A stretch of DNA of 64,000 nt, from NCBI RefSeq assembly GCF_006149005.1, contig NZ_VBSL01000013.1, forward strand, positions 1 to 64,000. Direction: 5' to 3'. This DNA comes from Larkinella sp. C7. GTDB taxonomy: Bacteria > Bacteroidota > Bacteroidia > Cytophagales > Spirosomataceae. Below are positions 9,296 through 21,293 of the stretch, in pieces. Numbering within the stretch: the stretch's first letter is position 1; each line of letters starts with the position of its first letter. A program made the position numbers and the translations under genes. The notes beneath the pieces are model-generated. The model was given only the letters and a program-made list of their open reading frames with translations. It made no database searches and was not told the origin of the DNA.

Positions 9296-12200
9296 TCAGG
9301 ATTCAGCAAATTCGGTGGGCGTCATGCGGTAGAGTTCACGGAAGCAGCGGGTAAAGTAGGAATGACTTTCAAAGCCCACCATCGTTGCAGTTTCCGAAGG
9401 CGAATACCCCTGACGAAGCAGCTGGGATCCGCGCTTCAGGCGATAATTGCGGATGAACTGATTGGCCGGTAATCCGGTCAGGGCTTTCACTTTCCGGTAT
9501 AAATTGGTCCGGCTCAATCCGGAAACTTCCGCCAGTTCGTCCACCCCGAAGCCCGAATCATCGAGCCTGGTTTCAATCAACTGATATAGTTTATTCAAAT
9601 AGGGATCGACGGTTTCGGCCACCGGAAGTGTCACCAGTGTCACCGGGCTGAGGAGCGATGCCCGCACCCACTCGCGCACCAGTCGGCGTTGTTCGAGCAG
9701 ATTCCGCACCCGCAGCTGCAGTTCCGAAACCAGGAATGGTTTGGTGATGTAGTCGTCAGCGCCCAGCAAGAGCCCCTCCAGGCGGTTTTCCGTCGAGGAT
9801 TTCGCCGTCAGCAGCATTACCGGAATATGGCTGGTCGCATCATTAGCCTTGATTTTTTGGCAAAATTCAAACCCATCCATGACGGGCATCAGGACGTCGG
9901 AAATGATCAGTTCAGGCATGCGCTCTATGGCTAGTCGCAACCCTTCGACCCCGTTGGCTGCTCGATGAATCTGGTACTGACCGGGCAAACTCCCGATGAT
10001 AAAATCAGCCAGTTCGTCATTGTCTTCCACCAGCAACAGCTCCGTCTGCTCGGCATTCGGGTTGGCCGACTCTCGGCTGTCAATCTCCCGTTCCAATTCG
10101 CTGAAACCCGTATGATCCGGTTCCGTCAGAAACGAAACCGTTGAGGGCAACTCCGGAATTTCTGTTTTTTCATCGGCATTCACCCGGCGATACGGCAGGG
10201 AAACCGTCACGCTTGTTCCCAAACCGACTTCACTTTCCATCGTGATCCGCCCCTGCTGCAGTTGAACCAGTTCGTTAACCAGTGCCAACCCAATTCCCGT
10301 CCCTTCATACCCCCGCGTCGAAGAAGGATCAACCTGGTAAAACCGTTCAAAAATGGCCGATAGCTGTTCTTTCGGAATGCCGATTCCGGTATCCGAAACC
10401 CGGATGACAAATTCCGGTTGTTCCGGCCTTGGCGAGTTGTATTCCAGGTGAATACCAATCTGCCCGCCTTCTGGTGTAAATTTCAACGCATTGGCGACCA
10501 GATTGTAAACAATGCGTTCCAATAACGAGGGGTCAAACACAAACATACCGGTTTTCTGATCGTGGCACGTCAACCGGATGGTTTTCCGACCGGCAGCTTC
10601 CTGAAACGTCCTGACCACTTGCTCAACCACTTCGCCCGGACTCCCAACCCATTCTTCGACTTTCATGGCCTGAGCGTCCAGTTTCGACAAGTCCATCAAC
10701 TGGTTAATTAGCTGCAGGAGTTGCCGGGCATTCTGATGAACAGAAGTCAACCGGCGAACATAGTTGGTACCTTCTAATTCGTTGATCAACCCTTCCAGGG
10801 GCGAAAGAATCAGGGTCAGGGGCGTCCGAAATTCGTGGGTAATGTTGGTAAAAAACCGGGTTTTCATCTCCACTTCCCGCTGCTTCAGTTCGACTGATTG
10901 CCGGAGTTGCAGCCGGTTGCGGTAGATTCGCAGAAAAATATAGAACAGGCTGATCAGCAGCAAGCTATACAGGACATAAGCCCACCAGGTAGCCCACCAG
11001 GGCGGCCGAATCGTAATGTCGAGTCGGCGAACCTCCCGGCTCCAGATTCCGGATGTGTTGGAGGCATTCACCAAAAACCGGTATTTTCCGGGTTGCAAGT
11101 CCGTGTATACCGCAACGGGTCGTTCCGATGAAATCCAATCCTTATCCAAATCTTCTAACTGGTACCGGTACCGGTTTTTGCCGGCTTTGTTGAATTGCAA
11201 AGCCGCAAATTCCAGATTCAGGAAGTTCTGGTTGTAAGGCAGGTTCAGCGATTGCAGGATCTGTTCGGGCAAGTCGCCCACCGGGGAATCGGCACCGCGT
11301 TTGATTGCCCGGTTATTAATCTGAATGCCCGTCAACTCTACCGCAGGCTGATAGGGATCATTCGTAATCCGGTCGGGATAAAAAGCGGTAATTCCTTCCA
11401 ATCCACCCATCAGTATCCGCCCGCCGGGAAGCTGCAAAAAATGAAACCGGTTGAATTCATCGGCCAGAATACCGTCCTGTGTTGTGTAATTCTGTACCTG
11501 AAACGTCCGACGATTCAGTCGGCCAATTCCTTTGTTGGTACCGATCCAGATGCTTCCACGCCGATCCGGAATGGCGGAATAGACGACATTGTTGGGCAAA
11601 CCGTCCGCAATGGTAAACCGCCGACATTGCCCCGTCCGTTTGTCGAACCGGCCCAGTCCACTGCCGAATGTCCCCAACCAAAGTAGATTCGGATCGAGGG
11701 GATCGGCAAACAGACAGAACAGCGCATCGCTGTTCAACGAAGCCGGATTTCGGGCATCGAACCCAAAGCGCCGGGTCTGTCCCGTTGCCCGATCAACGCG
11801 GTAAAGACCATGGAACTCCGTAGCCAGCCACAATGCCCGGTCATCGACAACCGCCTGCTGAATGGCAGAGGCCACTGAAAACCGGAACGGAAAAACCTGC
11901 CAGTGTTGCTGGCTTTCATCAAACCAAACCGCCCGGTTTTTGTAAACAGCCCAGATTCGGCCACCCGGATCTGCTGCTAACGGCACATACATACGTTCAT
12001 CGGATTCGCCGGGCAATACGGGCGGCTGGATGGTCTGGATTTGCTTCGTTTTCAGATCCAGGCGATAAAATGGCTGGCCCCGATTGAACCAGAGCAGTCC
12101 TTTCCCATCGACGGCATACCGAAAATGATACGAATCGGTGGAGGGCGAAAATCGGGGAACCTGCGACGCCGGTAAACCTAACTGACTCACCAGCAAATCC

Positions 12201-13297
12201 GTACAAAAATCGACCCGGTACAGCGATCCTTCAAAACCAGTAGTCGACAGATCGTATTTCCGGACGCCCGCGCCGTTGGTGCCGATCCACAACACATCCG
12301 AGCGATCGACAAACACACTCTTGGCCGTGATGTCTTTAGTCAACTCCGGCAGGGGTTGCAAACCTGACGGCTCGTTGATCCTGAAAATCTGATTGTGCCA
12401 CAACAAGTAGTCATTGCCCCGGCTGTCGGACGTAAACCGGGCCTCCCACCAGACGTCGTTTCCCAGGGGCGGAAGCGGAAAAACCCGGATTTGACCCGTT
12501 TTCGTATGAAGGAGCGTGAGATGCTGCCGGGAATGAATCAGCAGATCGCCGTTTTTCCGGGCGTGCATCCGGCCCAGAATCGAGTCCGGCCACGTAACCG
12601 GCTTCCCGGATGCAAGCGGATAATGAATAAACTGGTACTGGCTTTCATCAAACCGGTCGAGTCCGCCATCCGATGTTACCCAGATGTTGCCCCGACGGTC
12701 TTCCCTAACATCCCGAACCACATTGTTACGGAGGGAATGGCGCTGGCCCGTGTGCCGGAACCGCCGGTAATGGTTGGTTCGCAAATCCCAGCAAACCAGC
12801 CCGTTGTTGCGAAAAATCAGCCAGACCCGGTTGCGGCTGTCTGGGCAAAGATCCCAGAGGGTGTCGCGCCCGAAATGACGGCGATAAAATGGTTCGCGGG
12901 TAATATTCCGGAACGTTTCCGTAGCCGGATCGAGCCGGTCCATTTTGTTCTGTTCGCTTTTAATCCAGATATGGCCGTCGCGGTCGGGGGTTAGATTGTA
13001 TACATCCGGAAACGAAAGAGCGGTTTTCGCCGGCGAAGCCACTTGGAAAACCCGAAACCGCTGCCCGTCGTAGCGACACAGACCGTCTCGGGTGGCCATC
13101 CAGATAAATCCCTGCCGATCCTGCACAATGGATGACACAAACGCCTGGGGTAAGCCCTGCCGTTCAGTCAGGGATTCGGCGGGCGGCAATGCATTCGATT
13201 GGGCAACCAGAGTCTGTATGGGCAGCCCCCCACCTAAAAGCAACCCCATTAAGGGGATTAGCTTCCGCAAAAAAGATCCGAAGCGTAGAAATGGCAT
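9296..13297 (-). CDS. Hybrid two-component system sensor/response regulator (HTCS)
   Basis: 1333 residues from the ATG at 13297; an in-frame ATG 24 bases upstream is possible. A signal/anchor segment is followed by a two-bladed Reg_prop sensor (about 40-680; repeated IWIGTNGAG, FIWMATRDGL-type blades), a Y_Y_Y domain (about 690-770), one membrane segment near 780-800, HisKA with phospho-acceptor H821 (ITHEFRTPL), HATPase (about 925-1035; NLVANALKF, GTGIGLALV), a receiver with phospho-acceptor D1134 (ISDVLMPVMDG) and Lys in ITKPF, and an AraC HTH pair (about 1235-1333; VGFESHSYFTRCF). HTCS proteins sense periplasmic glycan fragments and activate nearby utilisation genes. No SusC/SusD pair is in view; the divergent CBM9-like gene and the downstream T9SS proteins are candidate targets. 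Confidence 0.93.
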   Translation of the reverse strand: MPFLRFGSFLRKLIPLMGLLLGGGLPIQTLVAQSNALPPAESLTERQGLPQAFVSSIVQDRQGFIWMATRDGLCRYDGQRFRVFQVASPAKTALSFPDVYNLTPDRDGHIWIKSEQNKMDRLDPATETFRNITREPFYRRHFGRDTLWDLCPDSRNRVWLIFRNNGLVCWDLRTNHYRRFRHTGQRHSLRNNVVRDVREDRRGNIWVTSDGGLDRFDESQYQFIHYPLASGKPVTWPDSILGRMHARKNGDLLIHSRQHLTLLHTKTGQIRVFPLPPLGNDVWWEARFTSDSRGNDYLLWHNQIFRINEPSGLQPLPELTKDITAKSVFVDRSDVLWIGTNGAGVRKYDLSTTGFEGSLYRVDFCTDLLVSQLGLPASQVPRFSPSTDSYHFRYAVDGKGLLWFNRGQPFYRLDLKTKQIQTIQPPVLPGESDERMYVPLAADPGGRIWAVYKNRAVWFDESQQHWQVFPFRFSVASAIQQAVVDDRALWLATEFHGLYRVDRATGQTRRFGFDARNPASLNSDALFCLFADPLDPNLLWLGTFGSGLGRFDKRTGQCRRFTIADGLPNNVVYSAIPDRRGSIWIGTNKGIGRLNRRTFQVQNYTTQDGILADEFNRFHFLQLPGGRILMGGLEGITAFYPDRITNDPYQPAVELTGIQINNRAIKRGADSPVGDLPEQILQSLNLPYNQNFLNLEFAALQFNKAGKNRYRYQLEDLDKDWISSERPVAVYTDLQPGKYRFLVNASNTSGIWSREVRRLDITIRPPWWATWWAYVLYSLLLISLFYIFLRIYRNRLQLRQSVELKQREVEMKTRFFTNITHEFRTPLTLILSPLEGLINELEGTNYVRRLTSVHQNARQLLQLINQLMDLSKLDAQAMKVEEWVGSPGEVVEQVVRTFQEAAGRKTIRLTCHDQKTGMFVFDPSLLERIVYNLVANALKFTPEGGQIGIHLEYNSPRPEQPEFVIRVSDTGIGIPKEQLSAIFERFYQVDPSSTRGYEGTGIGLALVNELVQLQQGRITMESEVGLGTSVTVSLPYRRVNADEKTEIPELPSTVSFLTEPDHTGFSELEREIDSRESANPNAEQTELLLVEDNDELADFIIGSLPGQYQIHRAANGVEGLRLAIERMPELIISDVLMPVMDGFEFCQKIKANDATSHIPVMLLTAKSSTENRLEGLLLGADDYITKPFLVSELQLRVRNLLEQRRLVREWVRASLLSPVTLVTLPVAETVDPYLNKLYQLIETRLDDSGFGVDELAEVSGLSRTNLYRKVKALTGLPANQFIRNYRLKRGSQLLRQGYSPSETATMVGFESHSYFTRCFRELYRMTPTEFAES

Positions 13298-13354
13298 GAA
13301 ATCAATCCACAAAAAATACAAATACGATTTTAATCATCCCGCCGGGACTTGCCG

Positions 13355-13362
13355 TATCTTTG
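13355..13362 (+). promoter_or_regulatory. -7 element TATCTTTG for the CBM9-like gene
   Basis: An exact match to TAnnTTTG lies 40 bp upstream of the GTG start at 13402, in the short divergent region with the HTCS gene. Confidence 0.65.
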
Positions 13363-13401
13363 TCTGTTTACTTTTGAAACCCACTAAAATAGCGAGCATT
13401 T

Positions 13402-15597
13402 GTGAGATTTTTCCGGTTGTTCCTTCCCTGCGTGATTTTTTGTACCTCCCTCTATGCCCAAAAGAAAAACGAAGCCTATCAATACCACATTCGTCAGACG
13501 ACTTCGCCCGTCCGAATCGATGGGGTAATGGACGAGCCGGGCTGGCTCGAAGCCGATACGGCCACCAATTTTTACATGGTTTTGCCGATGGACACCAGTT
13601 TTGCCCGCCTTCGGACGGACGTCAAAATGACGTATGATCAGCAAAATCTGTACATCATTGCGGTTTGTTATTACGACCCTACGGCTTCGGTCCGGCAAAA
13701 CCGGCCGTTTGTCCAGTCGCTCCGGCGCGACTGGGAGTTCGGCAAAAATGACAATTTCATTTTCTTCATGGACCCCTTCGACGACCAGACCAACGGTTTT
13801 ACGTTCGGAGCCAATGCCGTTGGGGCGCAGTGGGACGGTTTGTTGTATGAAGGCGGAAAAGCCAACCTGAGCTGGGATAACAAGTGGTATTCAGAAGTGA
13901 AAAATTATGACGACCGCTACGTGTTCGAAGCCGCCATTCCGTTCAAAACGATCCGGTACAAAAAAGGCATCACGCGCTGGGGCATCAATTTCAGCCGCCA
14001 GGATTTACGAACCACCGAAAAGTCAAGCTGGGCGCCGGTTCCACGGCAATTTCCAACGGCATCGCTGGCCTACACCGGCACCATCGTCTGGGATCAGGCT
14101 CCTCCGCAGGTCGGCTCCAACATTTCGCTGATTCCCTACGCGCTTGGCGGGTTGACGCGCGACTACGCCAACCAAAAACCGACTTCCTACCGGGGCGATG
14201 TCGGGCTGGACGCCAAAGTGGCCGTTACCTCGTCGCTGAACCTGGATTTGACCGTCAACCCGGATTTTTCCCAGGTCGACGTCGACCGGCAGGTGACGAA
14301 CCTCGACCGGTTTGAGTTGTTTTTTCCGGAACGAAGGCAGTTTTTTCTGGAAAACGGCGACCTGTTTACCAACTTCGGCTACGCCAACATCCGCCCGTTC
14401 TTTTCCCGCCGGATCGGTCTGGGCGTTCCCATCCGGTTCGGAGCGCGGCTGAGCGGAAAACTCAACAAGGACTGGCGCATTGGATTGATGGATATGCAGA
14501 CCGGAAAAGTGAATGAAACCGGCTTGCCCGCCCAGAATTTTGCGGTCGTCGCATTGCAACGGCGGATTTTCTCGCGCTCCAACATCGGCGCCATTTTCAT
14601 CAACAAGGAGTCGCTCAACTACGATCCGGGTGCAACCGAAGCCGGAAAACCGGTTTATTCCAGATACAACCGAAACATCGGATTGGAATACAACCTGGCC
14701 TCCTCCAACAATGCCTGGACGGGGAAAGTCCTGTTTATGAAGTCGTTCGACCCCCTAACGGGCGGAAAGCGTAACCACGTTCATGCCGCAAACCTGCTGT
14801 ATAGCACCCGCAAATGGATTGTTGGCTGGCAGCACGAATACGTGGGTAGTGACTATACAGCCGAAGTCGGGTACGTTCCGCGACGGGGTTACATCAAAGC
14901 CAACCCAACGGTCAGTTATTTGTTTTTTCCCAAAGGGGGTAAGGTGTTGAGCCACGGGCCACAGCTTACTTCATTTGTCATCTACAACGAGTCGTTCAGG
15001 CAAACCGACAATCAATCCGTTTTTACGTATCTGACCACCTTCCGAAGCAAAAGCGTGCTTTCGCTTTGGGCTGCGCACGATTATGTCCGGCTCCTGCAGC
15101 CCTTCGACCCCACCAATACCGGTCGTGACACGCTGGCGCGCGGAACCGAACACCGCTGGAATGCCGTTGGTGCCGACTACATTTCCAAACCGCAAAGTTT
15201 GTTCACCTACCTTTTCTCAGGCCGTTACGGCGGGTATTTTGCCAACGGCACCCGCTTGTTTCTGTCCACCGAACTGGGCTATCGTTTTCAGCCCTACGTC
15301 AGTCTGGCGTTGAGTGCCACCTACAACGACATCCAGTTGCCCGAAACAAAATCCACAACCAAATTCTGGCTTGTGGGTCCGCGCGTCGATCTGACCATGA
15401 CGAACCGGGTATTTTTCACCACGTTCGTGCAGTATAACGAGCAGGCCCGCAATGTGAATTTGAACGCCCGGTTCCAATGGCGCTACCAACCCGCTTCCGA
15501 CCTTTTTCTGGTGTATACCGACAATTATTTGCCGGGCTCGCTAACGGTGAAAAGCCGGGCGCTGGTGCTGAAATTCACGTACTGGTGGAACGTGTAG
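13402..15597 (+). CDS. CBM9-like/DUF5916 outer-membrane protein
   Basis: 731 residues with a GTG start; no in-frame ATG lies between the -7 element and this codon. A signal peptide (MRFFRLFLPCVIFCTSLYAQ) precedes a carbohydrate-binding family 9-like N-terminal domain (about 28-230: VRIDGVMDEPGW, LYIIAVCYYDP, DNFIFFMDPFDD). A long C-terminal region of alternating aromatic strands (LFFPERRQFFLENG, then repeated Tyr/Phe strands ending FTYWWNV) suggests an outer-membrane beta-barrel. This is the usual DUF5916 layout in Bacteroidota; the biochemical role is not established. It is divergent from the HTCS regulator, which may control it. Confidence 0.82.
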   Translation: MRFFRLFLPCVIFCTSLYAQKKNEAYQYHIRQTTSPVRIDGVMDEPGWLEADTATNFYMVLPMDTSFARLRTDVKMTYDQQNLYIIAVCYYDPTASVRQNRPFVQSLRRDWEFGKNDNFIFFMDPFDDQTNGFTFGANAVGAQWDGLLYEGGKANLSWDNKWYSEVKNYDDRYVFEAAIPFKTIRYKKGITRWGINFSRQDLRTTEKSSWAPVPRQFPTASLAYTGTIVWDQAPPQVGSNISLIPYALGGLTRDYANQKPTSYRGDVGLDAKVAVTSSLNLDLTVNPDFSQVDVDRQVTNLDRFELFFPERRQFFLENGDLFTNFGYANIRPFFSRRIGLGVPIRFGARLSGKLNKDWRIGLMDMQTGKVNETGLPAQNFAVVALQRRIFSRSNIGAIFINKESLNYDPGATEAGKPVYSRYNRNIGLEYNLASSNNAWTGKVLFMKSFDPLTGGKRNHVHAANLLYSTRKWIVGWQHEYVGSDYTAEVGYVPRRGYIKANPTVSYLFFPKGGKVLSHGPQLTSFVIYNESFRQTDNQSVFTYLTTFRSKSVLSLWAAHDYVRLLQPFDPTNTGRDTLARGTEHRWNAVGADYISKPQSLFTYLFSGRYGGYFANGTRLFLSTELGYRFQPYVSLALSATYNDIQLPETKSTTKFWLVGPRVDLTMTNRVFFTTFVQYNEQARNVNLNARFQWRYQPASDLFLVYTDNYLPGSLTVKSRALVLKFTYWWNV

Positions 15598-15663
15598 CGT
15601 GGTTTCTGTAAACAAATAAATAAAGTTGGGAGTTGAATACCTGAACATCAACCCCCACAAACC

Positions 15664-15855
15664 ATGCGTAATTTCACTCATTTTCTATACACCCTGTCAA
15701 TTTCCCTCTTCCTGCTGGTCGGCATGACCAGTTGCGAACTGGTTGGCGATATCTTCAAAGCGGGTCTTTGGGTTTATGGCATCGGCATCGTTCTCGTCTT
15801 GTTCGTGGCGATCTGGCTATTCAGAAAGGTATTCGGCGGTGGCCGAAGCGATTAG
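15664..15855 (+). CDS. Small lipoprotein-like inner-membrane protein
   Basis: 63 residues: an N-terminal hydrophobic segment ending in a possible lipobox (LVGMTSC), then a second membrane helix (GIGIVLVLFVAIWLF) and a short basic tail. Such proteins of about 60 residues recur in Cytophagales, sometimes with unreliable automatic names. No catalytic motif is visible. It is followed at once by a strong terminator. Function unknown. Confidence 0.65.
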   Translation: MRNFTHFLYTLSISLFLLVGMTSCELVGDIFKAGLWVYGIGIVLVLFVAIWLFRKVFGGGRSD

Positions 15856-15880
15856 ACCCAACACCCTTCTAAAACACAAA

Positions 15881-15913
15881 AAAACGCCCTTGTTGTGCAA
15901 GGGCGTTTTTTTG
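15881..15913. terminator. Bidirectional terminator
   Basis: The stem AACGCCCTT/AAGGGCGTT has A-rich and T-rich flanks on both sides. It lies between the convergent small membrane protein gene and dapA, so it can stop transcription from both directions. Confidence 0.85.
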
Positions 15914-15935
15914 TGTTTAGTCAATCCAGACGGTT

Positions 15936-16832
15936 TCAGGCCACCAGTTCGACCAGTTTATCGCGTTGCAGAACCTCCCGCATTCGCTCGCCCAGATCGT
16001 CCGAAGCCGTGTAGAGCGGCAGACGAACCGTGGAAGAAATCAGGCCCAGGATTTCCAGAATCTTTTTGATTCCCACCGGGTTGCCTTCTTCATACAAGAG
16101 CGGATCGATGCGCAGGAAATGGCCGAGTTCGGTACGGGCAAACGCAAAGTCACCTTGCAGGGCGGCATGAATCATGTTCGTAAATTTAGCCGGTAACGCA
16201 TTGGCAACCACCGACATCACGCCAACGCCCCCGATGCTGATGATGGGGACGCCCTGCACGTCATCGCCCGAAATCAACAGGAAGTCATCCGGTTTGTCGC
16301 GGACAATTTCCATGCACTGCTCGATGATGCACGAGGCCTCTTTGACGCCGATGATGTTCGGGTGTTCGGCCAGGGTGCAGACGGTTTCGGCGGTCATGTT
16401 GATGCCGGTCCGGGGCGGAATGTTGTAGAGAATAACCGGCACCGGGCTGGCGTCGGCGATGCGCGTAAAGTGTTCGATCACCCCGCGTCGGCCCGGTTTG
16501 TTGTAATACGGACATACCGACAGAATGGCGTCAATGCCTTCGAAATCGGTATCTTTAATCGTTTCGACGACTTCCGGCGTGGCATTGCCGCCGATGCCGT
16601 AGACGATCGGTAATTTTTTCGGGTTATTTTCCTTGAGATACTGAAGTAGCTGTTTCTTTTCCGATTTGGTCACCGTCGGCGATTCACCCGTGGTACCTTG
16701 CAGCACAATGTAATCGACACCTCCGTCGGTAATGTGCTGAACGACTCTACCAAAGCCATCGAAATCGATGGTCAGGTCGTCGTTGAACGGGGTAACAATG
16801 GCGACCCCAACGCCGTGGAAACGAGCATTCAT
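15936..16832 (-). CDS. dapA: 4-hydroxy-tetrahydrodipicolinate synthase
   Basis: 298 residues, the family's full length. It condenses pyruvate with aspartate semialdehyde in lysine/diaminopimelate synthesis in the cytoplasm. Seen: the GTTGES loop (about 46-51), catalytic-triad Tyr136 in LYNIPPRTG, substrate-binding R141, and Schiff-base K164 in IGVKEAS. A TACCTTTG promoter element lies 47 bp upstream. ligA lies upstream on the same strand, but its stop is 88 bp before this start, so dapA has its own promoter. Confidence 0.97.
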   Translation of the reverse strand: MNARFHGVGVAIVTPFNDDLTIDFDGFGRVVQHITDGGVDYIVLQGTTGESPTVTKSEKKQLLQYLKENNPKKLPIVYGIGGNATPEVVETIKDTDFEGIDAILSVCPYYNKPGRRGVIEHFTRIADASPVPVILYNIPPRTGINMTAETVCTLAEHPNIIGVKEASCIIEQCMEIVRDKPDDFLLISGDDVQGVPIISIGGVGVMSVVANALPAKFTNMIHAALQGDFAFARTELGHFLRIDPLLYEEGNPVGIKKILEILGLISSTVRLPLYTASDDLGERMREVLQRDKLVELVA

Positions 16833-16878
16833 GTATTTCGTACTGGATTAGAAGGAATATGCAAATCGGAAATTGGGA

Positions 16879-16886
16879 CAAAGGTA
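16879..16886 (-). promoter_or_regulatory. -7 element TACCTTTG for dapA
   Basis: The minus strand reads TACCTTTG, matching TAnnTTTG, 47 bp upstream of the dapA start and inside the ligA-dapA gap. Confidence 0.6.
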
Positions 16887-16920
16887 CGGTTTTTCGGTAT
16901 GAAACCGTATTTCTGTTGAC

Positions 16921-18978
<2,058 letters not shown>

Positions 18979-19088
18979 CTAAAATTGCACCGGGTTTTCA
19001 CAGCGTCAGTATAATCGAATTAGACTGCAATCTTACTAAATCCTGTACGGACTCGGGCATCCGGTTCGAATTGTTCAAACAAAAGAAT

Positions 19089-19096
19089 TAATTTTG
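19089..19096 (+). promoter_or_regulatory. -7 element TAATTTTG for rpe
   Basis: A match to TAnnTTTG 49 bp upstream of the chosen rpe start. It overlaps the in-frame TTG of a longer reading frame, which argues for the downstream ATG. Confidence 0.55.
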
Positions 19097-19144
19097 GAGT
19101 CAACTTTTGCAATTCGGAAACATTATTTCACTAAAAACGCCTTC

Positions 19145-19837
19145 ATGATTCCACCTTTGATTGCCCCTTCAATCCTGGCTGCCGATTTTGCAAACCTGCA
19201 ACGCGACGTTGAATTACTCAACCGCAGTGAGGCCGATTGGATTCACGTGGACGTGATGGATGGCGTTTTTGTACCGAATATTTCGTTTGGCATTCCCGTC
19301 TGCGAAGCCGTTAACCGCCACGCTACCAAACCGTTAGACGTTCACCTGATGATTGTGCAGCCGGAGCGCTACATCGATGCGTTTGCCAAAGCGGGTGCTG
19401 CCCATCCCGAACGGCCGGGCACGATTACCGTTCACCTCGAAGCCTGTACGCACCTGCACCGCACGCTGACCCAGATTCGGGAAACCGGTTGCCGGGCGGG
19501 CGTGGCGCTGAATCCGCACTCGCCGGTGGAGTTGCTGGCGGATGTGCTCGATGAAATTGACCTGATTCTGCTGATGTCCGTCAATCCGGGTTTTGGCGGA
19601 CAATCGTTTATTCCCCATACCTTGCATAAAATCCGGAAAATGCGCAGGCTGCTGGCCGCTTCGGGTCAAACCGCTTTTATTGAGGTGGATGGTGGAGTAG
19701 GGAATGATAATGTAGCCGCTTTACTAGAGGCTGGTGCCGATGTGCTGGTAGCCGGTAGTTCCGTTTTTCGAGCCGCCGACCCTGCCCAAGCGATTCATAC
19801 GCTGAAACAGTTTGGCCAGACCGCCCGGCCGGTATAA
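19145..19837 (+). CDS. rpe: Ribulose-phosphate 3-epimerase
   Basis: 230 residues from the ATG at 19145. The start was chosen because MIPPLIAPSILAADF aligns with the family N-terminus, while the upstream extension is not conserved and overlaps a promoter. It interconverts ribulose-5-phosphate and xylulose-5-phosphate in the pentose phosphate pathway. Metal and active-site motifs are visible: HVDVMDG, DVHLMI, LMSVNPGFGGQ and EVDGGV. It lies 40 bp ahead of a GH13 gene. Confidence 0.96.
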   Translation: MIPPLIAPSILAADFANLQRDVELLNRSEADWIHVDVMDGVFVPNISFGIPVCEAVNRHATKPLDVHLMIVQPERYIDAFAKAGAAHPERPGTITVHLEACTHLHRTLTQIRETGCRAGVALNPHSPVELLADVLDEIDLILLMSVNPGFGGQSFIPHTLHKIRKMRRLLAASGQTAFIEVDGGVGNDNVAALLEAGADVLVAGSSVFRAADPAQAIHTLKQFGQTARPV

Positions 19838-19877
19838 ACGGAAGCTTAGTCAATTTACACGACCTTTTTAATCAGGC

Positions 19878-21293
19878 ATGTATACGAAAATATTTTGTGG
19901 TTTACTGTTGGGAAGTTTGCTGTTTTTCTCGGTTCTGTCCTGCAAGCAAACGCCAACCACCGGGAACGATCCGACCAGTGTCAACGACTCCAGTGTAGTT
20001 CAAAGTCGCATTCCAACCGTAGATTGGGCCAAAAACGCGACCATTTATGAAATCAACATCCGGCAATTTTCACCGGAAGGCACGTTCAAAGCCGTTGAAA
20101 ACCAGCTCACCCGTCTGAAGGAGCTGGGTGTCGATATTCTCTGGTTCATGCCGATCCATCCCATCAGCAAGGAAAACCAGCGCACCCTGCCCGGCAATCC
20201 GTATGCCGTGGAAGACTACAAGGCCGTCAATCCCGACTACGGCACGCTGGCCGATTTCAAGGCCCTCGTCAAACAGGCCCACGATCTGGGCATGCACGTG
20301 ATCATCGACTGGGTGCCTAATCACACCGGCCGCGCCCACACCTGGGTGAAACAACACCCGGACTGGTATACCCAAATCAACGGCAGGATGAGCCCGCCGA
20401 TTGACGAACAGGGCAAAGTGACCGATCGCCCGGACGTGTTCGACCTCAACTACAAGAACCCGGAACTCCGGAGCGCCATGATGGATGCCATGAAGTTTTG
20501 GGTGCGTGAATGTGATATCGACGGCTACCGTTGCGAAGTCGCCGGCTATGTTCCGGATGATTTCTGGAGCGAGGTCCGCCCCAAACTCGACAGCATCAAA
20601 ACCGTCTTTATGCTGGCCGAGTGGGAAGACAAGCCCGAGCATTTCACACAATGTTTTAACATGAATTATAGCTGGAGTACCTACCAGCTTATGAAATTGA
20701 TTGCCAAAGGCAAACGCCCGGCTTCTGCCCTCGATTCGCTGCTGGCCCACAACAAGGAACGGTTTCCGCGTGGTTACTACCAGATGCAGTTTACGCAGAA
20801 TCACGACGAGAATGCGTGGGTCGGCACCCCAACCGAACTGTTTGGCAATGGTGTCGATGCCTTCACGGTGCTGGCTTTTACTTTCGATGGCATGCCGCTG
20901 GTCTATAATGGCATGGAATCCAACCTGAGTAAACGGCTGAAATTTTACGAAAAAGACCCGATTTACTGGGGCAATTACAGCAAAACGGATTTCTACAAAA
21001 CCCTGCTGACCCTGAAACACCGCAACCAGGCGCTCTGGAACGGCCTGGCCGGTGGTCCGCTGATCAAGATTCCGACGGAGAAAGACGACAAAGTGTACGC
21101 TTTTTATCGCCAGCAGGAAAACGACCGGGTTATCGTCATCGTCAACCTCAGCCCAACCCCCCAAACCATTCGACTGAACGGCGACGGTTTTGAGGGCGTT
21201 TATACCGAGGTGTTCAGCCGCCAGCCCGCCGAACTGCGCAATTCCCTGACGTTTGCGCTCAAACCGTGGGAATATAAGGTGTATACCAATTAA
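19878..21293 (+). CDS. GH13 alpha-amylase-family lipoprotein with a Glu at the nucleophile position
   Basis: 471 residues: lipoprotein signal with C22 (SVLSC), then a (beta/alpha)8 amylase-type barrel. GH13 conserved regions are visible: region I DWVPNHTG (about 144-151), region II DIDGYRCE (about 213-220), region III AEWED with the general acid near E248, region IV QNHDEN with D310. In region II the usual nucleophile Asp is Glu (E220, codon GAA at 20535-20537), so activity may be altered or lost. The C-terminal beta domain typical of GH13 is present. Expected to act on alpha-glucans at the periplasmic or outer-membrane face. Confidence 0.88.
   Translation: MYTKIFCGLLLGSLLFFSVLSCKQTPTTGNDPTSVNDSSVVQSRIPTVDWAKNATIYEINIRQFSPEGTFKAVENQLTRLKELGVDILWFMPIHPISKENQRTLPGNPYAVEDYKAVNPDYGTLADFKALVKQAHDLGMHVIIDWVPNHTGRAHTWVKQHPDWYTQINGRMSPPIDEQGKVTDRPDVFDLNYKNPELRSAMMDAMKFWVRECDIDGYRCEVAGYVPDDFWSEVRPKLDSIKTVFMLAEWEDKPEHFTQCFNMNYSWSTYQLMKLIAKGKRPASALDSLLAHNKERFPRGYYQMQFTQNHDENAWVGTPTELFGNGVDAFTVLAFTFDGMPLVYNGMESNLSKRLKFYEKDPIYWGNYSKTDFYKTLLTLKHRNQALWNGLAGGPLIKIPTEKDDKVYAFYRQQENDRVIVIVNLSPTPQTIRLNGDGFEGVYTEVFSRQPAELRNSLTFALKPWEYKVYTN

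Noticed and set aside
20070-21164. 364-codon minus-strand frame opposite the GH13 gene
   Set aside because: Shadow of the GH13 coding strand; low-complexity His/Val-rich translation without domains.
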